A stretch of DNA of 64,000 nucleotides, taken from an uncultured Eubacteriales bacterium (GTDB lineage: Bacteria > Bacillota > Clostridia > Peptostreptococcales > Anaerovoracaceae). A program made the translations under genes and the position numbers. How positions within the stretch are numbered: the stretch's first letter is position 1; each line of letters begins with the position of its first letter. Location of the stretch: contig CACZAM010000002.1 of the NCBI GenBank assembly GCA_902779185.1, positions 1 through 64,000 on the forward strand, given 5' to 3'. This document shows, in pieces, positions 60,717 through 64,000 of this stretch. Under the pieces are notes generated by a model, which saw nothing but the letters and a program-made list of their open reading frames with translations, did no database searches and was not told the origin of the DNA.

Positions 60717-61661
60717 ATGGAGATAATAACCAGTCTTGATCAGCTGAATATCACTGATAAAACTTCAGTAGCTCTCGGAAACTTTGATGGGATACATATC
60801 GGACACCGTGAAGTTTTCCGCGCGGCACTCGACGCCGCAAATGAGAAAGATCTGAAGTCTCTTTGTTTTACGTTCTCTAATCATCCGTTCAATTTTATCC
60901 TCAGACGCGACGACAGCGATCCTGATGCGGTCAAGCTGATCTGTACGGAGGATGAAAAAATCGCACTTATAGAGGAGATAGGCTTCGACATCCTTGCCAA
61001 TGTGCCGTTTGATGAACACATAATGAAGATGCAGGCCCACGACTTCTTCAGTGATATCGTCATTGATAAGCTGAACGCGGCGCATGTTTCTGTAGGATTC
61101 AATTACACCTATGGAGCAAGAGCAACGGGAAGACCTGATACTCTTCGCGGCGAGTGCGAAGCTGCCGGCATAGGAGTCAGTATTCATGACGCTGTCATTG
61201 TTGATGGAGATGTTGTCAGTTCAACTCTGATACGGGAAATGATAGCGACCGGCAACATGGAAATGACCGCAAAACTTCTGGGAAGACCGTATTCATTTAC
61301 GGGAACTGTAAAACACGGAAAGAGACTGGGAAGCCGCATGGGCATTCCTACCATCAATATTCCCGCTCCGGACAGGCAGATGCTCCCTCCGAACGGAGTA
61401 TATTTCAGCCGTATCCTTATAAACGGGGAAACCTATAGCAGCGTGTCCAACATCGGCGTCAATCCGACAGTGAATGACGACAGAAGACGAAAGACCATAG
61501 AGACCAACATCTTTGATTTCGACGATGACGCTTACGGCAGGGAAGTCACCGTTTACTTTGATCATTTCTCACGCGGAGAAAGAAAATTCAGGAATCAGGA
61601 GGAGCTTTTTGCCCAGATCGCGCGTGACTGCGAAAACGCACAGAATTACAGAAAAAAATGA
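60717..61661 (+). CDS. ribF: Bifunctional riboflavin kinase/FAD synthetase
   Basis: This 314-residue protein has an N-terminal nucleotidyltransferase domain (VALGNFDGIHIGHREVFRAAL, FTFSNHPF, VGFNYTYGARATG, SSTLIREMIATGNM). The C-terminal riboflavin kinase domain has GKRLGSRMGIPTINI, PPNGVYFSRI, SNIGVNPTV and ETNIFDF. It converts riboflavin to FMN and FAD, cofactors also needed by the flavin-dependent Glf encoded at 18306. It is the last gene of the operon begun at rimP. Confidence 0.96.
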   Translation: MEIITSLDQLNITDKTSVALGNFDGIHIGHREVFRAALDAANEKDLKSLCFTFSNHPFNFILRRDDSDPDAVKLICTEDEKIALIEEIGFDILANVPFDEHIMKMQAHDFFSDIVIDKLNAAHVSVGFNYTYGARATGRPDTLRGECEAAGIGVSIHDAVIVDGDVVSSTLIREMIATGNMEMTAKLLGRPYSFTGTVKHGKRLGSRMGIPTINIPAPDRQMLPPNGVYFSRILINGETYSSVSNIGVNPTVNDDRRRKTIETNIFDFDDDAYGREVTVYFDHFSRGERKFRNQEELFAQIARDCENAQNYRKK

Positions 61662-61666
61662 TAGAC

Positions 61667-61685
61667 AACACGACTCATTCGTGTT
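61667..61685 (+). terminator. Hairpin after ribF, probable terminator
   Basis: AACACGA-CTCAT-TCGTGTT is a perfect 7-bp stem directly after ribF, followed by AATATA rather than a T-run, so termination may be inefficient. Confidence 0.5.
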
Positions 61686-61699
61686 AATATACCCACGTT

Positions 61700-61789
61700 G
61701 TAAATCAATTCAATATACCCGCGCCGCAGTGGTTCGCATCTCCGACGGCCACGCAGAGCGGGCGAACTTAAGAAAAGGAGTCTATTTTT
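61700..61789 (+). promoter_or_regulatory. Structured rpsO leader, possible S15 autoregulatory element
   Basis: The stretch before rpsO contains GC-rich complementary segments (CCCGC at 61718-61722 with GCGGG near 61757-61761, and GTTCGC with GCGAAC at 61732-61737 and 61762-61767). These can form alternative stems before AAAAGGAG. Leaders of rpsO genes often bind S15 and control translation, so that role is plausible here. I cannot fold it without a tool. Confidence 0.45.
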
Positions 61790-62056
61790 ATGCTTACAAA
61801 AGAAAAGAAACAGGAAATCATCAAAGAGTATGCTACTAAGGAAGGCGACACAGGTTCCCCTGAGGTTCAGGTAGCTATCCTTACTTACAGAATCAACGAC
61901 CTTAATGAGCACCTTAAAGAGCATCATAAAGACCACCACTCCAGAAGAGGTCTTCTGAAGATGGTAGGACAGAGAAGAAATCTTCTCAAGTACCTCAGAG
62001 AGACAGATATCGACAGATACAGAAGCCTTATCGCACGTCTCGGACTGAGAAAATAA
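61790..62056 (+). CDS. rpsO: 30S ribosomal protein S15
   Basis: This 88-residue protein has the family length and sequence: [65 protein letters not shown]. It is a primary 16S rRNA-binding protein. AAAAGGAG lies before the ATG. It is followed by a terminator and pnp, as in most bacteria. Confidence 0.98.
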   Translation: MLTKEKKQEIIKEYATKEGDTGSPEVQVAILTYRINDLNEHLKEHHKDHHSRRGLLKMVGQRRNLLKYLRETDIDRYRSLIARLGLRK

Positions 62057-62068
62057 TATCTGACAACG

Positions 62069-62092
62069 AAGCGGGAGCACGCCTCCCGCTTT
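62069..62092 (+). terminator. Hairpin between rpsO and pnp
   Basis: AAGCGGGAG-CACGC-CTCCCGCTTT is a strong stem followed by GTATG. It may terminate most rpsO transcripts, or be an RNase-processed hairpin as in the E. coli rpsO-pnp operon. Confidence 0.75.
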
Positions 62093-62152
62093 GTATGTAT
62101 TTAGTTAATGCCCATAGGAAAAGAAGGATTAACAGGAAGGAGTTGTTAATAA

Positions 62153-64000
62153 ATGGGTAGATTCGAAGATTACAGAACATATAGGACAGCACTTGGCGGC
62201 AGACTTCTCGAAGTTGAGATCGGCAAGCTTGCTGAACAGGCAAACGGACAGGCTACGGTCAGATACGGAGATACGGTCGTAAGCTGCACGGTTTGCGCAA
62301 GCAAGGAGCCAAAGCAGGATGTGGATTTCTTCCCGCTTACATGCAATTTTGAAGAAAAACTCTATGCTGTCGGCAAGATCCCTGGCGGATACATCAAGAG
62401 AGAAGGACGTCCGAGCGAGAAGGCAACTCTTATCTCGAGACTCATCGACAGACCGCTCAGACCGCTCTTCCCGAAGGGTTACAGAAATGACGTAGTAGTT
62501 GCAGCTACAGCTCTGTCTGTAGATCATGACTGCTCGCCTGAGGTAGCATCGCTCATAGGTACTTCGACAGCGATCGCAATCTCTGACATCCCTTGGGACG
62601 GCCCGACTGCAGGCGTTGTTGTAGGCAGAGTAGACGGAGAGTTCGTCATCAACCCTACATTTGAGCAGAGACAGGTATCAGACCTCAACCTTACGGTCTG
62701 CGGTACCGAAGAAGCCATCATGATGGTCGAAGCAGGAGCCAACGAGCTTCCTGAAGAGCAGATGCTCGAAGCCATCCTTATAGGTCACGAAGAGATCAAG
62801 AACATCTGCAGATTCATCAAGGAAATCGTTGCAGAAGTAGGTAAGGAAAAGCAGGATTATGTCGTATTCAAGGCAGGCGAAGACGTTGACGCTGCAGTCA
62901 GAGAGTACGCTACACAGAAGATGGTAGATGCCATCTATACATTCGACAAGCAGGAAAGACTCGCCAACATGGACGCGGTCGCTGTCGATACAAAGGAGCA
63001 CTTCGCTGAGGAATACGAAGAGAGAATGGCCGAAGTAGACGAAGTACTCTACAACATCAAGAAAGAAGAAGTCAGACGCCGCATCCTCGAAGAGGGAGTA
63101 CGTCCTGACAACAGAAAACCTGATGAGATCAGACCGCTCTGGAGTGAGACTGGCTATCTTCCGAGAACACACGGATCCGGACTCTTCAAGAGAGGACAGA
63201 CTCAGGTGCTTTCAATCGCGACACTCGCGCCGCTTTCCGAGGCTCAGTACCTCGACGGCATCGATGATGACGTGACACGCAAGAGATACATGCATCAGTA
63301 CAACTTCCCTGGTTACTGTACGGGCGAGGCTAAGCCAAGCAGATCACCTGGAAGAAGAGAGATCGGACACGGAGCGCTCGCCGAGAGAGCTCTTCTCCCG
63401 GTACTCCCTGGCGAAGAAGAATTCCCATACGCCATCAGAGTCGTCTCTGAGGTAATGTCCTCGAACGGTTCATCCTCTATGGCTTCGACATGCGGATCCA
63501 CACTCGCGCTGATGGACGCCGGCGTTCCTATCAAAAAGCCTGTTTCCGGAATCGCGATGGGACTTATCGAAGGATTCAATGAGGACGGATCGAGCAAGTT
63601 CGCCATCCTCTCAGACATCCAGGGAATGGAAGACTTCCTGGGCGACATGGATTTCAAGGTCACAGGTACTCCTGACGGCGTAACAGCTCTTCAGATGGAT
63701 ATCAAGGTTCACGGCCTCAACAGGGAGATCCTTGAGCAGGCGCTTGAACAGGCCAAGATCGGCAGAGCAAAGATTCTCGAGAACATGCTCGAAGAGATCC
63801 CTGAGCCAAGAGCTGAGCTCAGCAAGTATGCTCCTAGATTCATCAGCATGAGAGTTGATCCTGACAAAATCAGACTGGTCATCGGACCGGGAGGAAAGAC
63901 TGTCAACAGGATCGTCGATGAAACAGGTGCGAAGATCGATATCTCCGATGATGATGTCGGATTCATCGCTATCTACGCAGTTGATCAGGAAAGCGCTGAA
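62153..64000 (+). CDS. pnp: Polyribonucleotide nucleotidyltransferase (partial, runs off the window)
   Basis: The frame from the ATG at 62153 stays open for 616 codons to the window edge. It begins [32 protein letters not shown]. The first RNase PH domain has [37 protein letters not shown]. The second has [49 protein letters not shown] and [21 protein letters not shown] domain ([25 protein letters not shown]) starts near the edge. It degrades RNA 3'-5' with phosphate. AAGGAG precedes the ATG. The S1 domain lies outside the window. Confidence 0.97.
   Translation, partial: MGRFEDYRTYRTALGGRLLEVEIGKLAEQANGQATVRYGDTVVSCTVCASKEPKQDVDFFPLTCNFEEKLYAVGKIPGGYIKREGRPSEKATLISRLIDRPLRPLFPKGYRNDVVVAATALSVDHDCSPEVASLIGTSTAIAISDIPWDGPTAGVVVGRVDGEFVINPTFEQRQVSDLNLTVCGTEEAIMMVEAGANELPEEQMLEAILIGHEEIKNICRFIKEIVAEVGKEKQDYVVFKAGEDVDAAVREYATQKMVDAIYTFDKQERLANMDAVAVDTKEHFAEEYEERMAEVDEVLYNIKKEEVRRRILEEGVRPDNRKPDEIRPLWSETGYLPRTHGSGLFKRGQTQVLSIATLAPLSEAQYLDGIDDDVTRKRYMHQYNFPGYCTGEAKPSRSPGRREIGHGALAERALLPVLPGEEEFPYAIRVVSEVMSSNGSSSMASTCGSTLALMDAGVPIKKPVSGIAMGLIEGFNEDGSSKFAILSDIQGMEDFLGDMDFKVTGTPDGVTALQMDIKVHGLNREILEQALEQAKIGRAKILENMLEEIPEPRAELSKYAPRFISMRVDPDKIRLVIGPGGKTVNRIVDETGAKIDISDDDVGFIAIYAVDQESAE

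Noticed and set aside
1..64000. CRISPR arrays, tRNA or rRNA genes, phage genes
   Set aside because: No regularly spaced repeats, cloverleaf-like segments or rRNA stretches were seen on either strand by eye; a tRNA scan would be the decisive test.

Overview
The window looks like the chromosome of an anaerobic, low-to-moderate GC Gram-positive bacterium of the class Clostridia. A placement near Anaerovoracaceae/Eubacteriales family XIII is a guess from gene order and butyrate kinase. The support is: a PolC-type replicative polymerase, RNase Y, NrdR, a threonine T-box, a Bacillus-type NifS-ThiI pair, butyrate kinase, many radical/Fe-S proteins and classical Firmicutes operons (rpmI-rplT; pyrH-frr-uppS-cdsA-rseP-ispG-polC; rimP-nusA-ylxR-infB-rbfA-nrnA-truB-ribF; rpsO-pnp). 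I see no tRNA, rRNA, CRISPR, transposase or phage gene.

Layout. 1-656: end of a ribosomal protein operon (L35, L20) with a coupled small membrane protein. 734-6730: first half of a redox system: a CxxC peroxidase-like protein (YnjA type), an ArsS-type radical SAM enzyme, a C_GCAxxG_C_C protein, a 940-residue secreted four-rhodanese protein ending in a YdjY-like domain, and a CCG-domain Fe-S protein. 6767-19454: exopolysaccharide/cell-wall glycan cluster (two O-antigen ligase/polymerase-like proteins, initiating sugar transferase, several glycosyltransferases, FkbM methyltransferase, flippase, UDP-galactopyranose mutase) plus a secreted Ig-like protein. 19451-24759: second half of the redox system: a fused TIGR04282/TIGR04283-type double transferase, a YdjY lipoprotein, two TVP38/TMEM64 (YdjX/YdjZ-type) membrane proteins and a divergent phosphotransferase. 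24801-26051 (minus): a nucleoside-hydrolase-like protein fused to a PadR DNA-binding domain. 26470-46552: housekeeping genes. 46649-50337: butyrate kinase, then an ArsR/HMA/P-type ATPase metal efflux operon. 50500-64000: class A PBP, the nusA-infB operon, rpsO and the start of pnp.

Main observation. The two halves flanking the glycan cluster contain the parts of the ArsS ('rSAM/selenodomain') systems and of the E. coli ydjXYZ-ynjABCDEF operon. Each half has a near-identical 17-bp inverted repeat just before it (734-750 and 20817-20833; ATTRGAC-N3-GTCTAAT, 14 of 17 positions identical). This suggests one regulon split around, or joined to, the glycan cluster. No ArsM-type arsenic methyltransferase or selenium gene lies in the window, so the substrate is unknown. 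Other notable points are a PolC lacking its proofreading exonuclease insertion, a GT2-polymerase fusion, a MurE-like ligase without the DNPR motif, and a 42-bp perfect palindrome at the metal-efflux promoter.
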